Shown here in pieces: positions 53,919 to 63,519 of a DNA stretch of 64,000 nt (position 1 is the stretch's first letter; the number at the start of each line of letters is the position of its first letter). A model generated the notes under the pieces. The model made no database searches, was not told where the DNA came from, and saw only the letters and a list, made by a program, of their open reading frames with translations. Both the position numbers and the translations under genes were made by a program. The stretch lies in assembly GCA_022575985.1 (NCBI GenBank), contig JAKSXM010000246.1, positions 12,852,001-12,916,000 of the forward strand. Direction: 5' to 3'. The DNA comes from Anagrus nilaparvatae. Taxonomy: Eukaryota; Arthropoda; Insecta; Hymenoptera; Mymaridae.

Positions 53919-56147
53919 TAGTGGAAGCAAATTAGACAAAAAAGTCACTGAAAAAGGATGTAAAAGGGAAGTGCAATTTTTTTTTTTTTTTGTGTTTAAT
54001 ATACATATGTAAGAAAGAATCTGATTTTTTTTGTTTCCCGGAGGACTGCTTCGCCAGATATGGGGCAAAAACTACTTTTTTGCTAAATTTTAAGAAGTTT
54101 GCTATCGAATTTTGTCATATCTCTGGTTAAACTGGTCATTAAAAAAAAAAAAAAAATGGAAAATTTTCGTAATTGGACAGAGACTAGAACTAATTGGGTG
54201 GGGTACCTATTAAAATACACCCTAACCTCCAAAAATCCAATTTTGTCCAATTTTAAAATTTTTTTTAATAACTTGGGCAAAAATAATCAGATTTTTATGA
54301 AAATCTCAGGAAATATGTATTTTAATGACGGGACCATGAGGTAAAATTTTTGTGAAAAAATTTTTTTTTTTTTGGCCAAAAATCAAATTTTTTCGCAAAA
54401 ATTGAGCAATTTTGAAATTAGCGCCATTTTATGCAAAAACATGCTAGGGTAATTTTTTTTTTTTTTAAAGTTGCCTTTTTGTATGTACTTTAACCTCCGA
54501 TCACGATTTTCAGGTTCTTTCTTTTGAAAATCTTACTTATAGTAATTGTTTAAACAATTTTAATTTGTTTATAAGCCAAAATTAATATGTTGCTATGTCA
54601 TATTCTACATTGATACCTTTACTTATGTATTTTTTGAACTTTTGATCACGATTTTCTGTTTTTTTTTTAAAAAACCAACCCCTGTGATTATTTAAACAAT
54701 TTTATTTTATTTATAAGCCAGAATAAGTATATTCTTAAAAATCGACAAAAACATGAATTCCGTTGTAATATTACATTAAATAAATAATCTTGCATTGAGT
54801 CTTGCATACTACTAACCCAAGAGTTAATTTTATTGATTTTAAAGTTTAAATTGTGCAAGCAAATAATGGGGTTGGTTTAGCAGCATAGTAATTTTGGCTT
54901 ATAAACAAATTAAAATTGTTTAAACAATTACTATAAGTAAGATTTTTAAAAGAAAGAACCTGAAAATCGTGATCAGAGGGTCAAAAAATACATAAAAAAA
55001 AGTGTCACACTTAATTTTCAAGAAAAAATTGTTTAAACAATTTATTAACAATTAAATATTGTTTAAAAAATTAATCATACGACCTTATAAATTAGAAATT
55101 CGGATTCAGTGAGTCAAAATATGTATAATAAAATCAGGTTCTTATCAAAATTTTGAATTGTTTTAGCTACAGGATATTTAACATTTAGATTGTTATCAAA
55201 TTTTGCAATAAATTGTTAATAACAAATAATTGACCACGAATTTTGCAAAACGGATCTCGGATTCGTGTTTAGGGGGTCAAAAAACATAAATTCCAGCCAT
55301 TTTTTTCCATGGAGCTTTTATGGCATTAAATAGCATGCCTGACGACAGGACCCAAAAAAACGTTATTTTTGAGGTTAGGCCAAATTTTAAGAAAAATATT
55401 GTGACTGAATAGAAGGAAAACTTAAATGCTGTATAAAATAAGCAAGAAGTAGCCCGAAAAATTCCCCAAATTACACTAAATACGGCAAAAATGAAAAAAA
55501 TTTAATAATTAATAGGGTATTTTTCATTCTTGCTCCTAAAATGGGCATTTTAATTGAGCTAACGAATACTTGCGCGTACTGAGGTTAAAGTACATACAAA
55601 AAGGCAACTTTAAAAAAAAAAAAAATTACCCTAGCATGTTTTTGCATAAAATGGCGCTAATTTCAAAATTGCTCAATTTTTGCGAAAAAATTTGATTTTT
55701 GGCCAAAAAAAAAAAAATTTTTTCACAAAAATTTTACCTCATGGTCCCGTCATTAAAATACATATTTCCTGAGATTTTCATAAAAATCTGATTATTATTG
55801 CCCAAGTTATTAAAAAAAATTTTTAAATTGGACAAAATTGGATTTTTGGAGGTTAGGGTGTATTTTAATAGGAACCCCACCCAATTAGTTCTAGTCTCTG
55901 TCCAATTACGAAAATTTTCCATTTTTTTTTTTTTTTTTATGACCATTTTAACCAGAGATATGACAAAATTTGATAGCAAACTTCTTAAAATTTAGCAAAA
56001 AAGTAGTTTTTGCCCCATATCTGGCGAAGCAGTCCTCCGGGAAATAAAAAAAATCAGATTCTTTCTTACATATGTATATTAAACACAAAAAAAAAAAAAT
56101 TGCACTTCCCTTTTACATCACTATTAAATCCTAATTTGCTTCCACTA
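53919..56147. mobile_element. Long-TIR element with TTA target duplication (PIF/Harbinger-like target), 2.23 kb
   Basis: The ends TAGTGGAAGCAAATTAG and CTAATTTGCTTCCACTA are complementary, and TTA flanks both (53916-53918, 56148-56150). The arms run about 560 bp (with a short mismatch just inside the ends) through CCCGGAGGACTGCTTCGCC and its partner. A second inverted pair lies further in (GGTTCTTTCTTTTGAAAATC near 54515 against its inverse near 54940-54960). The duplicated locus at 61725 preserves the empty TTA site. A 3-bp TTA duplication is typical of PIF/Harbinger, but no transposase is present. The open frames at 54099-54344 and 55734-55979 are the two arms read in opposite directions. 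Confidence 0.88.
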
Positions 56148-56761
56148 TTAATGTATTGTTTATAATTACAAGGTACTTACTGAATTTCTGTATCCCGATG
56201 TATAGTATTCCAATTGGTTTTTCAAAATTAATTAACTTAATATCACAATTTACAGCTATTTTTATAGTCTAAAATAATTTTTATTTGAAGCACGCTTTTT
56301 AAAAATTTAAGTTTTGCAACAGCGTTATCTATGTAAAGTATAAAATCAATTCTGCAAAATTTTGATTAATATTAATCAAATTTTAGGATTTAAAAATAAA
56401 ACGATTTAATTAATATTAATTTTTTTAAACAATTCTTGGTAAAAAAAATTTAACTTATATTCCAAAAAATAATAAAATTGAAATTAAAAATTTTCATTAT
56501 AAAATGTTTAGATTTATTACACTGATTTCAAGTTATTTGCAATTGCTTGAGCAAGAAAAGAAAATTTGGCTACACATTTTTATATGGTCAAACAAAAAAC
56601 TGGGTTAGTTATAAAATATGCTAAAATCTGAGAAATGTGATTTCGACAAAAACTATATATTTTTATTAGCAATATTCATATTAAATAGTAATTTAGAACA
56701 TTTTCATGAAAAAGCTGAAAATCAAGGTAACGTGGGTGAATGGGTGTAATTTAATAATATT

Positions 56762-57162
56762 TTCTTTTTTTTTTTTTTTTTTTTAAGGGAAATATGTGAA
56801 TCTTGCATCAGCCATGGAGTGTTTGCGGGCCTTAAAGACCCGCAAATTTCCATGACCGCCCAGTTGTACAAAGTGTACAGCTGAGAGACCACCTACGCCC
56901 CAGATTCTTACTGGATAAACACACTTTAAACCCCCCGCGCTTGTTTATCCTAAACCGAAACTCCCTTTTCAGGTATAACTTCAGTTTGGGACGCGCATCC
57001 TAGGCAGCTGGCCGCTGCCTTCCCCCCTGCCTAGGGGCAGAAGAGCTCTCTACGATAGAAAGCCCTCCTCCTTCTTCTCCAACAAGGTGGTCCTTACGTA
57101 CTCTGCTACTTTGTTCCAGTTTTCGGAACTCCGTAGCATTTCCGGGACCACCGTCTCCGGCG
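56762..57162 (-). mobile_element. R1-like LINE tail, second copy, with 14-bp target duplication
   Basis: AATTTAATAATATT flanks both ends (56748-56761, 57163-57176). The minus-strand frame reads ETVVPEMLRSSENWNKVAEY and LLEKKEEGFLS, then a stop at 57050-57052 and a 3' UTR nearly identical to the 6.8-kb copy. It ends in an uninterrupted A-tail (the T run at about 56767-56786). The other copy of the segmental duplication lacks it, so the insertion post-dates the duplication. Confidence 0.88.
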
Positions 57163-57773
57163 AATTTAATAATATTATTAATAGTATTAATTTCCCAAGG
57201 AATCAGAAAATCGAGCCAGAATTTTCAAAAATTTTCACCCGGTGACAGGAATTCTGTCCGAAATGAATATTATTGATAAATAATTAGATTGTTAATAATA
57301 TACAAATAACTTTATCTGAACATTATAATAAAAAATAATTTTTAAATTAAATATTTAAATAGTTTTGTAATATAAACGCAAGTTTTTATTCAAATTTATC
57401 CATAAAGTAGATTAATTAAGTAAATTATTTATTTATGAATTCCAGCATCTGATAAATATTAATTGAAATTTCGCAAAATTAATTTATCTTAAGTACCTTG
57501 AATAGATAACGTTCTTATGAGGCTTAAAACTTTTAAATAGTGTATTCAAATTTAAAATATTTGACTATAAAATTTTGTAAATTTTGATATCAAATTAATT
57601 AAATTTAAAGCATCAATAAACAGGAATAATATATTTTAGAATATACAAATTAAATAAGTACTTTATAATTGTAAACTATAAAAATTAAAAATTTTAAATT
57701 AATTAAAATTATTAAAAATATTATCATTTTAAAGCTGAAAAATTTATTAGCATGTAATATATAATTAAAAAAC

Positions 57774-59175
57774 GCTGCCAAGTGATTGGCACTATGGTTC
57801 CTCATCAACAATAGCAAAATATTTATAATGGTCTATTTTATCTAATAAAAATGATGTTTTTTTAATTTTTTTATATGAAAAATATTCACAAAAAAAATTT
57901 GAAAAATTACGTATCAGATGGAAAAAATCCTTTTAAAACAATAATTCTAGATATTAGTACTTTCATAGAAATAAATTAAGTACTAAGTCCAAAAAGAAAA
58001 AAAATTATTATGATTTTTTAATTTTTTTATACAAAAAATTTAAAAAAAAAAAATTTCAAAAAAATTACATATCAGATAGAGAAATCCTTTAAAACCATAA
58101 TTCTGGATATTAGTACTTTCATAGAAATAAATTAAGTACTACGTCCAAAAAGAAAAAAAATTATTGTGTTTTTTTAATCTTTTTATACAAAAAATTTAAA
58201 AAAAAAAAATTTCAAAAAAATTACATATCAGATAGAGAAATCCTTTAAAACCATAATTCTGGATATTAGTACTTTCCTAGAAATAAATTAGGTATTATGT
58301 CCAAAAAGAAAGAAATTATTGTATTTTTTAATTTTTTTATACAAAAAATTTAAAAAAAAAAAATTTCAAAAAAATTACATATCAGATAGAGAAATCCTTT
58401 AAAACCATAATTCTGGATATTAGTACTTTCCTAGAAATAAATTAGGTATTATGTCCAAAAAGAAAGAAATTATTGTATTTTTTAAATTTTTTTATTAAAA
58501 AAATTTTTATTAAAAAAATTTTGAACAAAAAAAAATATCGAAAAATTACGTATCAGATGGAGAAATTCTTTACAAACGATAATTCTAAATATTCGTACTT
58601 TCGTAGAAAAACATTAAGTACTACATCCTAAAATTAAAAATTGGCATTTTTTATATTTTTTGGCGGCAAAAATTTTGAGAAAAAAATTTTCAAAAAATTA
58701 AGTATCAGGTCCAAAAAATTACTTTTATAGAGGTTCTTAAAACTAGTACTTCCATGGAAGCAAATTATGTACTACGTGCAAAGAAAAAAAAAAAATTGGT
58801 GTTTTTTGTATTTTTTTATGAAAAAAATTTTGGGAAAAAAATTTTCAAAAAATTAAGTATCAGATTCGAGATATCGAGTAAAAACCATACTTTCAAATAT
58901 AAGTACTTTCGTGGAAATAAATGAGGTATTACATCCAAATTAAAAAAAAAAAGTACCTCGAGCTTTTTTGGTGAAAAAAATTTTGAAAAAAAAATTAGGT
59001 CTTAATGTCGTGTTGGCTGTGAAATATCACCGGTTACAGTGCGACATACATACATACATACATACATACACACACACACAGACTTTTTTTAAAAACCGGT
59101 TTTTTAGCTTCCTGAGGTCTCAAAACGTGCTTATATGCCAAAATATCAAAAATCAAAATTTCACCTATCACAATT
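57774..59175. mobile_element. Tandem-repeat element, Helentron/HINE-like, copy 3
   Basis: Begins with the same hairpin end as copy 1 (CGCTGCCAAGTGATTGGCAC). It holds seven array units of about 155 bp (AGTACT phrase near 57952, 58112, 58265, 58419, 58592, 58745, 58900), the CATA/CA microsatellite (59045-59080) and the ACCGGTTTTTTAGCTTCCTG block. It ends at TCACCTATCACAA without the GAGGAACC seen in copies 1 and 2. Confidence 0.6.
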
Positions 59176-59179
59176 TATG

Positions 59180-60060
59180 ATTAGTCACAATAATTGATTA
59201 GAGTGTATGAGCTTGAGCCCTGTTAACACAAAATCCGCCAAACCAATTTACATAAAGCCGGTGTAAAAATAAAGGAACAAAGTCAACAAATTATAAATTT
59301 TCCACTCACATATCAAAGTTAAAAAAAAAATCAATTTTTAGTGTTAAAAAAAAAAAAATATATATCTAAAAATATGAAGTTTTACCGACACATTTTTGTA
59401 TTTTTTAATTTGTCACTAATTATGACATATTTGATCAATTTTGTACCTAGAACCTTAAGAATTATGATGGTATCATATTTTTATATACTGAACGCAGTCT
59501 AATCGGTTTTTTTTAAATCCCAATCTTTCACCTTCCTTTAGTTTCACTAAGAATTACTGAATTACAGTCAAAAATTAAATTATAACTAACAAAGTTAAGT
59601 CGTGTGTAACATAAAACATAAAACATACAAGAATTCTTCGCTAAAATTCATAACACTAATACGTTATAACGTTATTTTAATTTGTTATCTTTGAAAATAA
59701 GTAATTATATTATTTGTTGTTATTTTTAAAAATGAAATTGTTTAAATCATTTAAATGTTTTTTAAAAATTTATGTAATTTGTTTAGGTAATTTGTGATTT
59801 TAACGCAGCCATTTCATTCAATCGGCAAAATCAAGTGTCCATGGGCTTCGGATGAGTGCAAGCTTTCTAGTTAGTCCGAAAAAAAGTAGTGAAACTAATG
59901 GTCACGCTTGTAACCTTAACATGCGTATTGTTCAGTTTCTGTGCACACATAGTTGCAACAACCGCTGCGAGTGGCGCTATTTAGTAAAAAGAGAAAGGGA
60001 AACATAAAAAAGCCCGGACTGATAATAGTAAATAAGATGTATTAAAATATACAAAAAAAT
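59180..60060. other. Intergenic DNA, no gene seen
   Basis: AT-rich, with a more balanced patch at 59810-60010 that has no recognisable open frame, inverted ends or match elsewhere in the window. Confidence 0.4.
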
Positions 60061-60168
60061 TTAATATAAAAAAATTTGAGAATTACAATAATATTATAAT
60101 AATAAAAAATACAATTGTTAAAAATAACTATAAAAATAATATTTATTTAGATTATGACTATAATTATT

Positions 60169-60480
60169 TTACTTCTTACAATATTGACAAAACTCTTCTA
60201 CTGTGCAACCACCACCGTGACAACAATCATCAGCAAGTCGTTTATAAAATAATTTCATTCTTATTGCTTTGTAAAATGACTTGTATTTAACATCATCGGG
60301 ACCATTAAATTTCCCATCACAAATTTTGTGTATTGTGTATGCTAATTCTTTACTGCATGGATCCAATTTTTTCTCTTTATCTGGATTTACGCACATTGGT
60401 GATAGTGCATCAGTCATTGTTATAAAAACAATTAAACCAATTAATAAAATTTGAAAAATATTTGATTGTTTTTGAATCAT
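60169..60480 (-). CDS. Insulin/relaxin-like peptide precursor 3
   Basis: This 103-residue precursor has a signal peptide at about 1-25 (LIGLIVFITMTDA). The B-chain-like segment is CSKELAYTIHKIC (C-X11-C). The A-chain-like segment is DDCCHGGGCTVEEFCQYC, again CC-X4-C-X8-C plus one extra A-chain Cys, with a partner Cys before the B chain (PMC). Unlike copies 1 and 2 it has a Lys-Arg pair (FYKR) just before the A chain, so it could be cleaved. The gene is intronless in its coding part. A possible splice junction (TTACAG next to GTAAATTATATAGG) lies in the 5' leader near 60520. A polyadenylation signal follows the stop. Confidence 0.86.
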   Translation of the reverse strand: MIQKQSNIFQILLIGLIVFITMTDALSPMCVNPDKEKKLDPCSKELAYTIHKICDGKFNGPDDVKYKSFYKAIRMKLFYKRLADDCCHGGGCTVEEFCQYCKK

Positions 60481-60696
60481 TTTTTTTACAGTTATTTTCT
60501 ATACCTATATAATTTACCTGTAACATGAAAAATTTATATGAAAAACATGATCAAAAATGTAAAATTTTGAAATTTATTTTATGGAAATTTTTAATATTAT
60601 GGAAATTGAAAAATAAGTTCACTCCTAAAAAGTGTCTAAAATCGCGAAATCAAAATATAGTATATTTACTATTTTATCGGATTTTACAATTAGAGA

Positions 60697-61011
60697 AAAA
60701 AGTAACTGAGGAGGAATTACAATACCCACTAAACTCCCCATCCTCCTGCATTTATGACAATATCATAGAATCCAGACCGGGACTCCCTGTTTAGGTATTA
60801 CTTCGGTCCGGAAAAAATGCAGCCAAGGCATTTCTTCGCCATACCCTGTCAATAAAGGAGGAGAGTTTCCTACGAGAGGAAACCTTCCTCCTTTTTTCTA
60901 ATCAGTGTCGCCCGTACGTACTCTGCCACACTGTACCAGTTCACGGTACTGCGCAGCATTTCCGGGACGACTCCTTCTGGCCTCCATTCATCAAAGGGCG
61001 GTCGCCCCTCA
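60697..61011 (-). mobile_element. R1-like LINE tail, divergent subfamily
   Basis: The minus-strand frame gives FDEWRPEGVVPEMLRSTVNW and SVAEYVRATLIRKKEEGFLS, then a stop at 60870-60872. The C terminus is the same type as at 7.1 and 57.1 kb, but the nucleotide sequence and 3' UTR are clearly diverged. No target duplication is visible. The insertion coincides with loss of about 200 bp relative to duplication copy A. Confidence 0.78.
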
Positions 61012-62482
61012 GAATTCGCTGATCTACAGACACTCTAGCGACCGCAATTGAACCCAGTGGCCCGCAATAACTATCTTCACAATGTAATAATGTGACGTTA
61101 TCAATTATTTAATTTTTATTGTTTTCATGAAGAAAAAAATACGTGTCTAATATGTTTTAATATATTATGCAAAAAAATCATCAAAATTTTTACTCATACA
61201 AGCATCCTATTAAAAAAAAATACTGATTTAACCCCTAACGTCTAATCGAATACTCTTGGATAGATAAATGTTTCTGAATTAAATGTATATCAGGGGTTGA
61301 TATCGTATTTCCTAGGAGTTACAGGTAATTATTGTCTTTAAGAATGAAAAAAAACGACCCAAATTAACTACTAGATGACATTCTGAGCCAAAAAAATTAA
61401 TTTTTGTGTACAAAAATTCATTTGTCGAAGAATGGTCAATTAGGCACTAATGGTTTAACACAAATTATTTTGATAGATCAACCCTCAACCAACTGGAAAC
61501 TCCAGAGTTGCAGCATAAGTTGCAATTTTTTCGAAAAAAATAGAAAACTCTATTGCAAATACATGCGGAATTTTCAGTCGGTTATTGGTTGTGATAGATG
61601 AAATTTGACATTGCATTAAAAAGGTCTTATTATTTTTAGCTGATACAAATTAATTACATAAGTATTTAAGTAATTATTTATGTAATTTATTTTTTAACAA
61701 TTGGAATGAACTTTAAAAATTAAATTAATGTATTGTTCATAATTACAAGGTACTTACTGAATTTATGAATCCCGATGTATAGTGTTTCAATTGATTCTTC
61801 AAAGTTAACTAACTTAATTTTATAATTTACAGCAGTTTTTATAGTCTAAAATGAGTTTTATTTGAAGTACGCTTTTTAAGAATTTTACGTATAGTAAGAG
61901 CATTATCTATGCAAAGTTTAAAATTAATTTCGCAAAATTTTTATTAATATCAAATTCTAGGATTTAAAAATAAAACGATTTAATTAATATATTTAATTAT
62001 TAATTTTTTTAAACAATTCTTGGTAAAAAAAATTTAACTTGTATTCCAAAAAATATTAATATTGAAATTCAAAATTGCAATTATAAAATTTTTAGAAATA
62101 TTACACTGATTTCAAGTCATTTACAATTGCTTGAGCTAGGAAAGGAAATTCCGCTATTCATTTTTTTTTATGGTCAAACCAAAAAATGTGCTAAAATCTT
62201 TTTTTAAGGAATGTATATTCGAGAATTATCTATTTTTATTAGCAATATTTGTATTAAATAATAATTTAGAACATTTTTATGATAAAACTGAAAATCAAGG
62301 TAACGTGGGTGAATGTGATTTAATAATATTATTAATAATATTAATTTCCCAAGGAATCAGAAAACCAAGTCAAAATTTTTCAAAATTTTCATCCGGTGAC
62401 AGGAATTCTGTCCGGAATTTGCCATGTGAATATTATTGATAAATGATTCGATTTCTAATAATATACAAATAACTTTATAATA

Positions 62483-62670
62483 AGTGGTCATGAACTCTGG
62501 GAACAATCTAAACTTTGTAAAGTAGTTCAAAACAGGTTTCAAGTTGATAGCTCAAAAACTCAGCCCAAGAGCGATTTTTGTCCATTTTGCCACACTGTGT
62601 GACGTCGGGGATCGAATCACCAAAGTCTGGCCTTACAAAGATTAGATTGTTCCCAGAGTTCATGACAACT
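62483..62670. mobile_element. TA-target MITE at the pivot of the inverted duplication
   Basis: AGTGGTCATGAACTCTGGG and its complement at the right end (one mismatch) form about 29-bp TIRs, flanked by TA (62481-62482, 62671-62672). The interior has a GC-richer core (GTGTGACGTCGGGGATCG) without coding potential. Confidence 0.78.
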
Positions 62671-62727
62671 TATTATAAAGTTATTTGTATATTATTAGAA
62701 ATCTAATTATTTATCAATAATATTCAT

Positions 62728-63079
62728 GGTAACGATCTTATTCAGCACAATAAAAATTGAACACTTCATTTTTTATCACTGAAATTAAAACACGCAAAAC
62801 TCAACACGCATTACTTTTTAATACTATTTTTTGCACACCATTTAAATCCAACACAAATTTTTTTGACACGTTTTATTCGACACAAAAATTAAATTTTTTA
62901 TCCAAATTATGTAAAAACTCAGTTTTTTGTGTTGAATTTGTGTCAAACAAAATGTGCTTGGAAATTCTGTGTTTAATTTAAATTGTTTGCAACAATTCGT
63001 GTTAAAAATATACCGTGTTGAGTTTTGTGTGTTTTAATTTCGGTGTTCAATTTTTTTCGTGTCGAGTAAGATCGCTACT
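62728..63079. mobile_element. MITE with 8-bp target duplication (hAT-like)
   Basis: ATATTCAT flanks both ends (62720-62727, 63080-63087). The ends GGTAACGATCTTATTC and GAGTAAGATCGCTACT are imperfect complements, continuing through AATTGAACAC- and AAACTCAACAC-type motifs for over 60 bp. The left arm of the surrounding inverted duplication gives the uninterrupted site. Confidence 0.82.
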
Positions 63080-63163
63080 ATATTCATATGGCAAATTCCT
63101 GTCACCGGATGAAAATTTTGAAAAATTCTGACTCGGTTTTCTGATTCCTTGGGAAATTAATAA

Positions 63164-63519
63164 AAATGACCAATTTTAGAATTGCTGCTAAAATTGTAAT
63201 TTTTGAAGAAAATAAGTCTTATAGGTCTACAACATTTTGTACTAGTCTCATAAGTTTCGAAAAATTTTTCACTTGTATATTTTGCTTCATACCTTTCCGA
63301 GATATGACTCGACAAATATAGTGATAAAATATGATTTTTTAAAAAAAAACCTTAAATTGAGACTCTTTTTTTACATTATCATATCTGCTGAACGTCAATC
63401 GAAAAGGAATAAGTAAAAATTTTTTCAAAACTTGTAGCTTAATCAAAATTTTTGAGACCTTTAAGACTTATTTTCTTCGAAAATTACAATTTTAGCAGCA
63501 ATTTTAAAATTGGTCATTT
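63164..63519. mobile_element. Small foldback element
   Basis: AAATGACCAATTTTAGAATTG and the following 40 bp (GCTGCTAAAATTGTAATTTT, AATAAGTCTTA) are mirrored at about 63455-63519. The interior is AT-rich. No target duplication was established. Confidence 0.65.

Larger units (their letters stand above)
52105..57290. repeat. Segmental duplication, copy A (carries insulin-like gene 2)
   Basis: Outside its transposon insertions this segment matches 60070-62490 nearly base for base. Matches include the insulin-like gene, its 5' flank (CTATACCTATATAATTTACC), the block around CTCAACCAACTG and GCAGCATAAGTTGCAATTTT, and the end block GGAATCAGAAAA/GGTGACAGGAATTCTGTCCG. Copy A additionally holds a 174-bp tandem duplication (53010-53356), a TTA-target element (53919-56147) and an R1-like LINE tail (56762-57162). 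Confidence 0.88.
60070..62490. repeat. Segmental duplication, copy B (carries insulin-like gene 3)
   Basis: Pairs with 52105-57290. Copy B lacks the TTA-target element (empty site TTA at 61725-61727), lacks the second R1-like tail (uninterrupted GATTTAATAATATT near 62318) and has a single unit of the 174-bp duplication. Instead, 60697-61011 has an R1-like LINE tail in place of about 200 bp present in copy A. Confidence 0.88.
62339..63158. repeat. Inverted duplication centred on a MITE
   Basis: The sequence from TTAATTTCCCAAGGAATCAG (62341) to ACAAATAACTTTATAATA (62482) recurs in inverse from 62671 to 63158. The right arm is interrupted by a MITE at 62728-63079. The pivot is a 188-bp MITE (62483-62670). 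Copy A of the segmental duplication contains only the left arm, so the inverted copy arose in copy B. Confidence 0.85.

Noticed and set aside
54099..54165. Promoter or terminator reading of the long T/A runs
   Set aside because: Homopolymers are everywhere in this AT-rich DNA and carry no specific signal.
54099..54344. 81-codon open frame that recurs almost unchanged at 55734-55979
   Set aside because: The two frames are the inverted arms of one transposon, so the similarity reflects the palindrome and not protein selection.
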